From Talpa occidentalis (Eukaryota; Chordata; Mammalia; Eulipotyphla; Talpidae): DNA of 64,000 nt. The number at the start of each line of letters is the position of its first letter. The first letter of the stretch is position 1. The notes beneath the pieces were generated by a model, which made no database searches, was not told the DNA's origin, and saw only the letters and a list, made by a program, of their open reading frames with translations. The stretch is from NCBI RefSeq assembly GCF_014898055.3, contig NW_023605305.1, positions 114,114,734-114,178,733 of the forward strand. The letters are read 5' to 3'. Positions 34,168-46,450 of the stretch are shown one piece after another. Both the position numbers and the translations under genes were made by a program.

Positions 34168-36655
34168 GTAAGCGGCGAGGCGGAGGGAAGGGCTTGGGAT
34201 GGACGCGGAGAGGAGGGTACGCAGGGCGTGAGGCGTTAGCTGAGGAGCAGGAAGAGGCAGCTGGGGTCTCGTCAGGGAGCTGGTTGTGTGGCGCGTGCCC
34301 TACGCACCTGTGCCCGCTTCCTCGCTGTGAGCTGGGAGTAGTGCTCACGCCAGCTGCTGCGTGGGGCCGGGAGCAGGGTGCTGAATGTTGACGCGCTGGC
34401 GTGAAGGCCACGGCAGTATTTCCCAGCTCCCCCCAGCTTCACAAGGAGTTGCCTCTGAGGTGGTCAGAGACCTGGGCGGGGAGACAGCAGACGCGCGTTA
34501 GGAACGAGAGCTGAGGTGGTGCTGATGTGTGGACGTCAGTGCGGGCTGGGCGCGGCCCCTCCTGGAGACAAAGTAAAGCCTTTGGGACTAGGAGAACTTG
34601 GAAGGCAAATCTGTCTCGCTTGGCACAGAGAAGGGAATTTTTTTTTAGGTGCAGAAATCACCAGGTTGCGAGGGGGAAAGGATCCCTGGCATTTAGCAGG
34701 GGGGCTGGGGGGAGTCGAAGGGCCCTTCGGCTGGGACAGCAGAGTGAGGAAAAGCCAGCTCTCCTGCGTGAAGGCGGATGGAAGGACTTATTCGGGTGAC
34801 TGTTTCCTCAGACCGGGTCCTGAAAGAGGGGTTTCATGTGGGTTGACTAAGTGACTCAGGTCTAGGTATTGATCCGCTCACTGTTTGGAGCTAGAGGTGC
34901 AGGCTGGAGAGGGCCGTCTGGGCCGTGCTGACCCGGCGAGGGAGGCAGGCAGCGATGTGTGGGGCAGGCAGCAGAGGCATCTGGGAGGAAGACGGAATTG
35001 CCAGAAACAAGGGACCTAGAGAGGAGTATCTGGGGGGAAGGGAAAAGCAGGGTCTGCAGCGTGAGGCACTGAAGTGGTAACGGGGGCGAGGCCCCGAGTG
35101 GGTGTTTAAGATGGGGGCGTCCCCGAGTGGGGTGTGCATGTCCTGTCCTGGATGGGAACCTGAATTCTGCAGTTACGCTGCAATTTTTTCTGAGGTTTTG
35201 AGCAGCACTGGACCCCACATTAGACACCCAGATACGGCAGAAACAAGACAGAGGGCGACGATTGGGCCCCAAGGTGACTCACGAACCAGCTGTCCGGTTC
35301 TGCGGGAAGAGCCTGGGGGAGGGCTTCGCAGGTTTCCGGGTGTCGGGTGTGCTGGTGGAGGCGCCGTCTAGGACGACACGCATCTGCTGTTCCTCCGAGG
35401 GCGGCTGAAAGGGTTTGCATCATGTCTTGGTGACAGGAACCCGACCGCTATGCTTTGTTCTCGATTATCCTCACATCCAGCCAGCATTTCTCTCGTCTTT
35501 TATCCTTGGTATCTTATAAGCTAGGACTTGAATTTAGCCTCATTGGTGAAGGAAATTGTCCAGTTAGGTAGAACCCTTTCATGCTTCAGCTGCCGATGCC
35601 TTTGTGAGCCCGCCTTAGAGTAGGAGGGTCAGATCCTCCCCCACGGGTGAAAATAGATCCTGAGGGGGCTCAAGTGACTCCGCAGAGCCGCCTCAATAAT
35701 GGTTGGGCTTGTGGATGTTTTAAGGACATCAGTAAACCGTGGGTCTGAGATGTCACCCAGGTTTTCCAGAACCCACCTGGGGAGAGTGGACAGATGGGAG
35801 TTGTTGGCATGGTGGAGAGGCCCCAGCGGATGGGCGAGGGGTGTGCCCGGCACTTGTCAGCTAGTTGGGGGGTCCTGTCCTCACGGAATACACTACAGAA
35901 GCAAGCAGGACGCCTGGGAGCATGTCCTCTTGGTGTTATGTTACCTAGGCCAGGAGGAGGCTGCTGGGGAGGTCACTGGTTAGGGCAGGGGCTGCTGAGG
36001 GCCTGTGTCCAGGGCCAAGAGACCGAGGCATCATGTGGCAGCTCCAGCCGTCTTGAACTTCCCAGCACCCATGCTTTGTGGCATTAGGGTTAGAGCATTG
36101 TCTTTCCAGGCTAAAGTGACGGGGATACAGGGGAAATAGGTGGATGTTACTCACCTGGATGTCAGCTTTCTGAAGAGGCCTTTAGGGCCTGGTCCGAGGG
36201 GCCTTCTTAACTCGCTGTGGTTCGAGACCTGCTGATTTTAAAGAGAGTGAGTAAATAGTAACACACCGTGAGGCCCTGACTGACCATTTTGCTTTCAGTT
36301 GATTTTTCTGAGCCCTTTTCTAAGATTTTAGTAGACCCCGATCTCGGGGGTGGCGTGGGTGTGGCTGTCCTTCGCTAGGGAAGGGCAGTCTGGAAGAAGC
36401 AAATGGGTTAAGATGGTAAGTTGTATGCTGTGTGTATCTCACCACAGTTTTAAAGTAAAAGCTTTCAAGGGAAGGGAATTGAGGAATGAAATGAGTACCC
36501 GGGGCAGTGACTGAGGCCAGGAGAGAGAAGGTACACGGAAGCCGCGCCTGCTCGCCTTTCAGCGGGCGTTAGGAGGACTCAGAATAGTCTGTCGCCGGCC
36601 TCAGCCCCCGGTGACCTGACGTTCCTTCTGTTGCTCCCCGTTTATTCTACCTCAG
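34168..36655. other. CHD1L intron 19
   Basis: A 2.5-kb purine-rich intron with no repeat recognised. It ends 'ctacctcag'. Confidence 0.45.
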
Positions 36656-36726
36656 ACCTGAGTTTGGGAGGAGTCCTTTTATTTCCTATTGATGATAAAG
36701 AGTCGAGAAGCAAAGGGCAAGATTTG
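36656..36726 (+). CDS. CHD1L: CHD1L exon 20: macrodomain
   Basis: This encodes residues about 777-800: [20 protein letters not shown] then GQDL. GGVLLFPxDDKES matches vertebrate CHD1L. The donor is GATTTG|gtaagt, phase 0. Confidence 0.96.
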
Positions 36727-37889
36727 GTAAGTAAAATGCACCCCTTTTCAGAGCTAAGATTTAGTTCCTGTCATCTCTTGAAGCCTCTGCCCCTGGGCGC
36801 TCTCCCATGGATTGGGTGGCTTAGAAAAAAGGAAATTTATTTCCTCCCAGTTCTGAAGGCTTCAGGCGGAGAAGCCGGCCAGGTGGCTCCTCTGAGCCTC
36901 TCCTGGGCTTGCCGGCCACTGTTTCTCTGGGCAGGCGCTTCCCGGCATCGCCCTTACAAGGGCACCCGCCAGACCGGGCTAGGTCATCCTCAAGACCTCG
37001 TTTTAACTTCCCAATCCCTTTAAGGGCCCTGTTTCCAGAAACGAAGTTCTAACCCTCAGCAGTTAAGAAATTAACATGAATTTTGGGGGCACAATCCAAC
37101 CCCTACAAGCAGGTGGGCCTCATCCTCCACTCCCTGCCCCCACGCTGCCCGCCAAAGCCCCTCGCCAGCAGCCGGCTCACAGGAAGTGCTCTGCAAGCAC
37201 ACACCGAAGCCACGGGCCTGCTTCCCCGCCTGCACCTCCCGTGAGGTGCTTGATGAACCACACCTGCTTCCCCTTTCGCCAAGGCCTGAATCTGTATTCA
37301 CAGTAGTGCCAAATCTTAGTGACTGAAAGAGGCGCTATCTGGCTAAAAGGGCACCTTGCTTGAGGCTGGGGGCTCTGCTCACCCAGGCATCTCCACACTG
37401 TTCAGGAAAGAATGATGCGGCGGCTCGAGAACAGCCTAGGGCAGGTGGAACGGCAGGTCCAGGTTGGACTAGCGGTTTCAGTCCCAGCCGCCCCCTGCTT
37501 AGGCAGAGCAGTGGGGGAGGGAGGTTCTTGGCCCTCTGTTCTCTCAGGGCTTAGTTGAGAGTGAGGGAAGACAGCTCACCCTGCGGGCATGGAGCCGACT
37601 GGCCTCAGCTGGAGGCCAGAGTGCAAGACCCTCCAAGTCCTTCCCTACTTGAGAGCACTTAGAAAGGACAGCAGGTCTTAGATCCTGGCTGAAACTTGTT
37701 AAAGAGAGGAAGGAAAACAGTTACCACAAAACAAGTACAGGGAAGGGTGTGAAGTCATCATGTGGTAGGACGTGGCTACTTGGAGCATCCGAGAGAGATG
37801 GAGCCAATGCGGAGGGGCCAGTAAAGGGCTGTGCCCCCTGGACAACGCGTCCCCTGCTTTCACTGATCATGACTGCTTGTCCCGCCCAG
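36727..37889. other. CHD1L intron 20
   Basis: A 1.16-kb intron largely taken up by an antisense MaLR-type LTR (36785-37105, listed separately). The rest is unassigned. It ends 'cttgtcccgcccag'. Confidence 0.5.
36785..37105 (-). mobile_element. MLT1/MST-like (ERVL-MaLR) LTR remnant
   Basis: On the minus strand this resembles an MLT1-class LTR. 'cagttctgaaggcttcagg' (plus reading) near 36849 and 'aattttgggggcacaatcc' near 37080 are characteristic of such LTRs read in reverse, with 'ccttacaagggcac' between. A solitary ancient LTR without viral genes. Confidence 0.55.
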
Positions 37890-38004
37890 TTAGCTTTGAT
37901 TGTGGCTCAGCACCGCGACCACACCAACGTCCTGTCCGGCATTAAGATGGCGGCCCTGGAAGAGGGCCTGAGGAAGATATTCGTAGCAGCAAAGGAAAGG
38001 AAAG
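37890..38004 (+). CDS. CHD1L: CHD1L exon 21: macrodomain
   Basis: This encodes residues about 801-839: [20 protein letters not shown] then [18 protein letters not shown]. It contains the helix following the ADP-ribose loop. The donor is AAAG|gtgagc. Confidence 0.96.
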
Positions 38005-38744
<740 letters not shown>

Positions 38745-38826
38745 TAAGGATAAGTCCTCTTTTTGCCACTTATCCCTCTGTGCCCCTCTTCAACAAGCAC
38801 TTCCTGACTTGTATTAGGAGATACAC

Positions 38827-39177
38827 TCTAGCTATTGGCACCCAGAAATGCTGGGTTAATAGAATGACGTTCTCAAAATTAGAAATGCTGGGCCTCCCTG
38901 GTGGTGCAGGCAGTTGAACGCAGCGCTGTGAAGCTATCCGCAGCCTCAGCAGCACTGGTTCCATCCCGGCCAGCTGGTGAGGGTCCCACATGGCGCAGCA
39001 GACCGCTCCTGTCTCGCCCGCTGCTCCCCTCAGCAGTGTATTTCGTCAGTCTGCCTGTTCTGTTCCCTGCTCTGGCTCTGGTGGATCCTCTCACCCTCCC
39101 GCATATCTGGCCTGTACCCTGGTTCTTGTATAAATCTTTTTTAAAAAAATTAGAAATGCTGGGTGCCAATAGCTAGA
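38827..39177. repeat. 19-bp perfect inverted repeat split by a SINE
   Basis: The left arm 38827-38845 (tctagctattggcacccag) is the exact reverse complement of 39159-39177 (ctgggtgccaatagctaga). Removing the SINE and one copy of its target duplication leaves the arms about 40-50 bp apart. The element would then have been a compact hairpin of about 85 bp. It belongs to no family I recognise. Confidence 0.9.
38891..39145 (+). mobile_element. Lineage-specific SINE, copy 6, with 18-bp target duplication
   Basis: This is a + strand copy starting 'gggcctccctggtggtgcag'. The B-box like 'ggttccatcccgg' lies near 38957. 'aaaattagaaatgctggg' occurs identically at 38875-38892 and 39146-39163, an 18-bp target duplication with no mismatch. 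The insertion is therefore recent. Confidence 0.95.
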
Positions 39178-39848
39178 TAAAAGGGGGGACTTAATCCAAC
39201 AGCTGACATCTGATAACATACTGAATCCTTTTCACAGCACTTCTCTAGAGACTCCTTAGGTCTGTAGCCCAACATCTAATTCTAAGAACTTCATTCTATT
39301 AGCTGAAACAATTAAGCAAAAAACCAAAAACAATTAGGCAAACAAACAAGTGAACTATTTCTCAGCCTATCCAAATTATTTCTCAGCCTATTCTTAAGAC
39401 ACAGTGTGAACATTCATTTTGTCCATCAGGATGTAATCTAGTTTTGCTGGAACAGTATTTTCTTCTAATGATCCCCTTGCTGTGTAAATTAGCATTGTTT
39501 GAACTGCTGTATTGAATCCAAAATCATAAGCAGCAGCTGAATTGACCCCCAAGTGCTGTAATCCTGCAGAAAGTCCATCTTTTTACTTATCAAAATTAGC
39601 TTACTCAGTGGTTTTTCAGGATATTTAAATCGCTTTAAAAGCTTGCATGAGTCAACCAGTGTCAAAAAAAAAAGTCAGTACCTCAGACAACAAAAGCGAC
39701 AAGGCGGTGAGGCGCACGAGCAGTGCGGAGGGGCTGGGTGCTGGCGCGGGACTGCTGGAGTGGCGATTTCCGTCACTGCTAGAGAACAGTCGCTTTAGTC
39801 AAGTCGATTCTGAAGTGATCCTACCTCTTCCTTGACTGTCCTCACCAG

Positions 39849-39921
39849 CTACTACTACCCTCGAAGCAAGACTGCCGGCCCGCCTTCTCCGGCCGCCGCC
39901 TCCGGGCCCCTGGTGCCTTAA
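39849..39921 (+). CDS. CHD1L: CHD1L exon 23: C-terminus and stop
   Basis: This encodes residues about 875-898: YYYPRSKTAGPPSPAAASGP then LVP and TAA (39919-39921). PRSK and the terminal LVP match vertebrate CHD1L. Between them the tail is Pro/Ala-rich here, in contrast to the serine run I recall in human. Confidence 0.94.
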
Positions 39922-40155
39922 CTGGCCTTCGGTGTCAGCCTCAGCCACCAGCTGATGAGCTACTGGAATCGAGTATTTCAAAAACGAACCCCCGTCTGAG
40001 GGGCCTCTGAGATACTGTTTTCGAAAGGCCAGTTTTCTGCCCGTGGGTGTGCCACTCCGACCGGGGCCCGTGGTGCAGGGACGCACAGCTTCCCGGGCTC
40101 TAGCTTGAAGAGCCATTTGCATAATAAATTTTATTTCTCTAAGGTTTCATTGATT
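39922..40155 (+). other. CHD1L: CHD1L 3' UTR
   Basis: About 230 bp of unique sequence runs from the stop codon to a canonical poly(A) signal at 40133. It is a short 3' UTR with no obvious structural motif. Cleavage is expected about 15-25 bases after the signal. Confidence 0.75.
40133..40138 (+). terminator. CHD1L: Poly(A) signal AATAAA of CHD1L
   Basis: AATAAA in 'gcataataaattttat', followed after about 10-30 bases by T/GT-rich sequence ('tttcattgatttctttcccc') of the kind that binds CstF. It is the first canonical signal after the stop. Confidence 0.85.
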
Positions 40156-40159
40156 TCTT

Positions 40160-42470
40160 TCCCCTCATCTTGTCCTCCCTCAGATGATTTCTTTCCAGAG
40201 GGAGAGACGGTCTGGGCTAAGGAGATGTGAAGGCAATGGGAGGAGGACAGGGCGGCTCTGCCAGAAGGAAGTGGCTGCATCTGCTTCCTGCCTCCTGGCA
40301 GCACCCCGAGGCCTGGCCCTGGGAGGGGCACGTCCGACCTTTTCCCTGTCCAGCATCAAAACCTAGAAGCCGACTCCCTGGCCTAGAGACCTGCCCGATG
40401 GACTGCAGAGTAAGCTGAGGAGCTTGTGCAGGTGCCGAGGGCAGAGGCCGAGTAGAGTCGCGGTGGACTCGAAGCTGCAGCTCTCCCGCGCGCGTGGGGC
40501 CGCCGTCTCGGTTGCTGGCCTCAGGCTGCCCGGTTTCTGCTACTGGAGGACCCTCAACAGTCAGGGCGCCTCAGCCGCCTCGGTCCTGGGCTGTTGATGG
40601 GGGGACCCCAGACCTCGGGGAGACCCAGCCGGGACCCGCTCTTCAGCACGTTGGGGGGAGGGGGGTTCTTGCTGGCTCCTCCAGCAGCCGCCCTTCATGA
40701 TCTGACTGGACATCTGTGCCGAAGAACTCCGAGACCCTAAACGAATGATTCTTTCATCCCCCCAAAACACTTCCTTCTGCTGCTTCCTGTGACTTCATTG
40801 CCTTCTACCGTAATCATCCTTCTGGCCTCCCAAAGGCGTCCTGCAGTTTCCCGCCCACTCTGCTGCTGCGTCCTTCCCTGCCCGCCTCCCTGCAGCCCCT
40901 TCCTTCTCTTGCGCCCCCTCTCAAGCCTGAGCGTGAAGAATCCAGAAAATGGCATTTCCTGTAGTTTACTCACCGCCTGAACTAACGGGGTTTATGGCCC
41001 TTGATTTGTTGTACCTCAAAGTCATTATGTAACCGAGAAGGTAAGTCCGCTAAGGCGCCTCCCCTGTTCCTCGGCGCCCGCGCGGCAGCAGGCGCTCAGC
41101 AGCGGCGGGGCTGGAACGGTGTGGACGTGACTGGCCAACAGTCCGGGAAGGGCATTAGACGTCCCCAGACGGCCTCGGACTGCAGTGTAGCCCTCAAGGA
41201 CCGCAGGGAAGCGTGTCACTTCCCTGGCGTCTCACTCGCCACTGCCCTTTGAAGCGTCTCCCGATTTCTCACTCACATACCCACGGGCGCGAAGGGGAAG
41301 ACTCAGAATCACACCGGAAACCGCCAGCCACGTGCCAGGACGCGAGGAAGCGATGCCAGTGACCAGGCACAGCTGAGCTCATTTAGGACTCGGACAACTT
41401 AAAAACAGGGTCTTCACCAGCCAGAAAAGGGGCGGCCCCTCCTCACCGCAGCCGCTGAGGGGGTCCCTGTGCGCATCTCCCGCTTCTAGGTAGAACAGGT
41501 CAGCCCCATCGCCCGCATAAAGCTCCCCCTGCGCCCTTCGGGACTGTCACTGTCCCCTTCCCCGACGTTCAGTTTCAATGAGAACCTTTCCATGGACGCA
41601 GACAAGGTCAAGTATCTCCCACTGAAAAGAACCTCCCCCCTCTCTGCTTGTCCTCTGCCCCAAGAACCGCCCAGATCACCTTGGCATGTGGTCCCCGCTC
41701 ATCCACCCTGTCCTCGGTCTGCTAAGAGCGCCGGTGACCGCGAGTCGCTAAGTTCAGGAACATTGTTCAGTTCCCATCTTGACCTCTCAGCAGGCTTCAG
41801 TGCTACCCCCAGCCTCCTGCTTCTGCCCTGCTTGTAACAAGGTGCTCGTGAGGGAACACTCCCCGGGGGGTCACCCCGTTTCCCCTCCTGTTTCCTCTTT
41901 ACGCATGTATTAGTTTGCCAGGACTGTTCTGACTCCCCAGAGCCGATGATGTGAACATCTGGACAGGGCTGCCCCCCTGCCCTGCCCCAGTGCACATCAG
42001 CAGACGTCCCCGGGAAGCAGCTTCTGACCAGACACTTGGGGGTGCAAACTACTTCAACTGAAAAGTTAAAATTACATATAAAAAAGAACCAAGTGGAAAT
42101 ATTAGGTGTGGAAAGTAGGTGGGCAAACATCAAAGGCTGGGACAGGTGGATGTAACAGGAATGCGAGTTAAAAATTAGACTGAAACTCAAAAAAGGAATA
42201 AAAGCAGAGAAATGGACAAAACACACACACACGTATAATGTCTATGAGCTGTGACAGGGAGTGTTGCTGAGGAAAGGAACATAGAGATGAATTTTTTAAA
42301 AATTAGGGGAGACCAATTTCTCATAATTAAGGAATGATTAGCTACGTGAGATTGACGGTGTTCACAGAATACCGAGCAGAAGAGATGAGAAGAACCTGCG
42401 CCTACACGCGTTATGGTATGTCCAAAAAATCTCGGATTCGCCCCAACAAAAGACCCAGTTTAGAAGTACA
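40160..42470. other. Downstream intergenic DNA
   Basis: GC-rich, pyrimidine-biased unique sequence. Short open frames on both strands lack recognisable homology or splice logic. Near 41907 'tattagtttgccaggactg' resembles the antisense start of an MLT1-type LTR. No gene was recognised. Confidence 0.45.
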
Positions 42471-42474
42471 TTCG

Positions 42475-42733
42475 GGGCCTCCCCGGGGGCGCAGCGGTTG
42501 AGTGCCGGGCTGCGGCCTCGGCAGCGCCGGTTCGATCCCCGGCCACCAGCGAGGGTCCCACATGGCGCGCAGACCTCTCCTGCCGCCCGCTGCTCCCCTC
42601 AGCAGTGTACTTCGTCAGTCTGCCTGTTCTGTTCTCCCCTCTGGCTCTGGTGGATTCTCTCACCCTCCCGCGCTTCTGACTGTACCCAGTGCTTGTATAA
42701 ATAAATAAATAAATCTAAAAAAAAAAAAAAAAG
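42475..42733 (+). mobile_element. Lineage-specific SINE, copy 7
   Basis: The best-preserved copy. It has the head 'gggcctccccgggggcgcag', A-box like 'gcgcagcggttgagtgc', B-box like 'ggttcgatcccc' (42529-42540), body 'gctgctcccctcagcagtg', and a tail of (AAAT)n followed by about 15 A. The flanks 'agaagtacattc' and 'aaaagtacgttt' suggest a target duplication. Confidence 0.93.
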
Positions 42734-42895
42734 TACGTTTGGAGGGACTGTCCAGTGCGAGGGGGTGAACAGGCCCACAGACAAGCAGCCGCCCTCGTCT
42801 GGTTTGAGGGACTTAGTACATCCTAAGTTCCTGGCACTCATGCACTTCTGAAGTTTTGATAAATAAAAAATTTGTTTCAAAGTTCATTCCGTCAC
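42734..42895. other. Spacer between SINE copies 7 and 8
   Basis: About 160 bp of unique sequence separates two SINEs that face each other tail to tail. Confidence 0.6.
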
Positions 42896-43136
42896 TTTTT
42901 TTTTTTTTTTTTTTTTTTTATCAAGCACTGGGTACAGTCAGAAGCCCGGGAGGGTGAGAGAATTCACCAGAGCCAGAGCAGGGAACAGAACAGGCAGAAG
43001 GACCGAAGTACACTGCTGAGGGGAGCAGCGGGCGGCAGGAGAGGTCTGTGCGCCATGTGGGACTGAACCGGCGCTGCAGAGGCTGCAGGCAGCTTCGCAA
43101 CCCGGTGCTCAACCGCTGCGCCGCCGGGGTGGCCCC
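42896..43136 (-). mobile_element. Lineage-specific SINE, copy 8
   Basis: This is a minus-strand copy with a T-run of about 24 bases at left and 'gccgccggggtggcccc' at right. It lacks the middle part of the B box found in copy 7 ('gggactgaaccggcgctg' in plus reading). With copy 7 it forms a long inverted repeat. Confidence 0.92.
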
Positions 43137-46100
43137 CTTCACTCCTTTTACAATAACGCTCCGTGGCCTTGCGCGCATGGAGCGAGGGTGTGGCGGGATG
43201 AAACCAAGGCCTCTCCCTTTTTAGAGGGAAGACAGAAATCCGATTTAAGAAGCAAGAGACACAGCCCGACATAAAACAGTGAAGCAGGTCGGCGCGTAAG
43301 TGGTAAATCTAAAACACACTCGTTGCCCGTCGACAGGCGAAGCCAGTCAGATGGCATAGGGGACAAAACCAGGCAGGCCCATGGCTGCATCGTCCTCCCC
43401 GGAGCACCGGCTTCTGCGCTCCTCAGCGGGCGGGAATAATTACACGGGAGCTTCTGTGAATCGACAGGGGCGGAGCTGAGCTACTGCGAGAAGAAGAAAT
43501 GCCTGGGGGCCACGGTCAGTCCGTGGTGTTTGCCTCCAGAACTCCCAGCGGGACTGCTTCCCGGTGAGGAGCCACCATGGGGAGCCCCCCCCAGCCCCAC
43601 CCAGGCAGGGGCAGTGAGGGACAAGCCTCTGTCGTGAACGCCTCCTCACTGAGGACAGACGCTTCCCGAGAGCCTTGTCCACCCGGGGCGAGGACAATAA
43701 TGAAGCCCAGCGGCCTCCGAGCTCCCTGCTCCCCAAAGGGGGAGCTGCGGGACACGTCACAGCCCAGGCGGCAGGTCCGACGGAGACAGGCCGAGGGGCA
43801 GCCCCCAGGGCGCCGGGGCACCGCAGCAGGTCACAGCTGGGCTTGGAGGATCCGAAACCAGGACAGGCGGGACTCTGGACCCTGAGGCTGTCCCCAGGGC
43901 AAGCGCTGGCAGCCCAGCTCCTCCCCGGATGAACACAGGACCTCGCAGGAAAGTCCTTTCCCTCCCGGGACCCGCCGCACACGCCTTTCATGAAAATTAG
44001 GACTCGTTAGGCCGCAGGGAAAAAACCAAAACACAAAAAACCTAAGACCGGTCTGGAGAGGCGGAGCAGGGCTCAGACTCTGGAACTGTCGCGGGGACCC
44101 GAAACGACGGCCAGGTGACTGGCGAGGAGACGCCGAGGGAGGGGAGACGGGCCGCGCCCACAGGGCGAGAGGAAAGCCCAGGGAGCCACCCAGGGGGCGC
44201 GCGGGGCCAGAGACCCCCCCAGAGGTGGAGGCCGCGGGGCAGACGTGGGCACCCGGACACCGCGGAGGGAAAAGAGAGAACAGAAGTCGGGGTGCCGGTG
44301 CTCCAGCCCCTATCTAAGGAAGTTACGGTATGCGATCAACACACCATAATTCACGTCAGGTAATTTTTAAATTTCTAGGGCCTTCATTTATAGCGTTTTC
44401 TATCTTACAAAATAATTAACTGATTCGTGAAATCTACCAGCAAAATGCTCGCAGCAGCGCGTGTGTTTTGTCTCTCGGGAATCGGTGATCCCCAAGTTAT
44501 TCCTTCAGAAAAGGAAGGGACGTTTTGCCTTTGAAGGCTACGCTTAGGGTCCCAGCAGCGCCGGGGCGGGCGGCGCAGGGTCCCCGTGGCGGGTCCTGGG
44601 TGCGCCCCAAGGCTGAGGCTGGCGGGGGTGGGGGGTGGGCGCGCGGCAAGGGATGTCCTCAGCGGCAGGAAGGCAGAACTCTCCCCGCAGCAGCAGGCCG
44701 GGGGCACCTGATGAGGCACCCCCGAAATGCTCAGTTCCGGGGCCTTTTATACCAACTGCAGCTCACTAAGGGCCCTGTTGAACTGGCGCGGGGGAACGTG
44801 CTAGATGGACACGCCGGCAGCAGAGACGCGGGAGGCTCCAGAAGTGACCACGGCCCCAGCCGAGGCCATCACCTCCCTCCCGCCAGGCCTCCGGGCCGGC
44901 TCCTGCGCACGCAGCGCCTCTCAACGTCCATGTTTCTATCCTGTCATTCTCCGCGGGCCTGTGCCCGTCCACCTCGCCCGAGCCTGGCCCTCGACGCCAC
45001 CCTCCACCTCAGTGCCAGCCGCGGCCCAGGACTGTGCTTCTGGCCGGCTCCAAGTCACAGGGCCCGGGACGGGTCTCGGGGCTGATGCACTGGCTAGACT
45101 GGCTCAACATTCAGGAAGGCCCCCTGCTCCAGGAGGAGTTATCTATGGAGTGTGTGACACGGACAGCGGCCGGAGGAGGCGCAGCGCTTCCGCGCGGGCT
45201 CCGGGGACCACCACCCAGCAGCTCTCCAGGCCCGTCCCCCCGCTTCTTGCTGGGGGCTTCATCGTCTCAGCCTGACTGATGAGCGCATCGGCCCCTGGCC
45301 TTCAACTCCCCTCCCAGCCGCCCCTCCCTGGAGGCCTGGGTTGGCCTGGGAAGTGCCACGCCTCTAATCACATGGTGGGGTCTCCGGGCAACGAGCCCCC
45401 CATCCTGGGCTATTTTCATTCACATTTACATTTACCACAGACACCTTTAACACACTCCCGGGCTTTGGGGGCCAGGAGCCAGGAACTGGGGGTGAGACTG
45501 AACACGTCCGCATGACCAAACACGCATGGACTCCCCGCAGATCACATGCGTTACACGGACACGAGCCGGGCAGGTCCTGGACGAGCACCTCGCGCCTGTT
45601 AGCGCCTGGGCCCTCCCCGGAGGAAAGGTAAAGGCTGAGCAGCACCACGTGTAACTGCAGTAAACGAAGTGAAGTGAGAAAACACGGGAGGCGGGAGGCG
45701 GGAGGCGGGAGGGGCATCCTCGGTCACAGGCTGCCCGGGACGGAGCCTGTCCTGCTCTGTCTTCTGGTTTCCTGCCTTTAAGGACAAAGCGGCCTCCTCC
45801 CGCCCCGCGGGCCGGCGCCACCTCAAGGACGGGCTTTCTCCAGAGTGAGGGGTCGGGGGTCACGGTGGGGCCCATAGACGCGAGTGAGACCAGGAGGCGC
45901 CTCATCTGAGCCAAGGGCCTTTGTGGAAAGGACTGAGAGGCGGCGATCACCCCCTTGTTTCACACTTGGTGAAAACCGTCCCCCAATCCTGCCCCCAACC
46001 ACAGGACCCCGCGCTCACTCCAGGGCCGCTCCGCCCCGCCCCATGTTGCTGGGGCTCCCTCTCCTGTCGGTGTCCAGCCCCACCGGGCTCTGCGGGCCCA

Positions 46101-46214
46101 GGAGGGCGCTGCTCTTCCTTTGGCTTGAAAACGCCGAGCGCGGGTGCACCCACTCCCCTCTTTCTCTGCGTCCTGCTCCGAGCTGTCTCGTTGGCAGGCA
46201 GCCGCCTGTGAAAT
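43137..46214. other. Downstream intergenic DNA, GC-rich
   Basis: Unique-looking GC-rich sequence with no recognisable gene. 45686-45711 contains a short GGGAGGC microsatellite (three to four units). A run of open frames here is compositional. Confidence 0.4.
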
Positions 46215-46450
46215 GCGCACATTTCAAAGCAAATGGCTCCAGGAGCTCATAATTGCTGCCAAACGTGTGCGGATTTTAATAGCCCATTTTCATTAGCCTT
46301 GTGTGAAATCACCTGTCTCCATGTTGTTACCCAGCTTAATTGTCAATTATGGTGATTAAGCTTGGCTTCCACCACCCTCGCTGGTAATCACGAGTATTAT
46401 CTCTGAGGCTGAACGGAGGGAGAAAATCACGCCAGAAAAAAAGTCACTTT
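46215..46450. promoter_or_regulatory. Candidate conserved enhancer with homeodomain motifs
   Basis: An AT-balanced island in GC-rich DNA. It contains 'aattgtcaatt', an 11-bp palindrome built of two AATT cores, flanked by 'cttaat' and 'attaag', and several other ATTA cores ('ttcattagcc', 'ttttaatagccc'). No repeat similarity and no open frame. It resembles developmental conserved non-coding elements, but constraint cannot be measured here. Confidence 0.4.

Noticed and set aside
43440..43991. 183-codon minus-strand frame and neighbouring 100-codon frames
   Set aside because: GC-rich, no recognisable domain, no splice or promoter support, and overlapped by equally long frames on the other strand.
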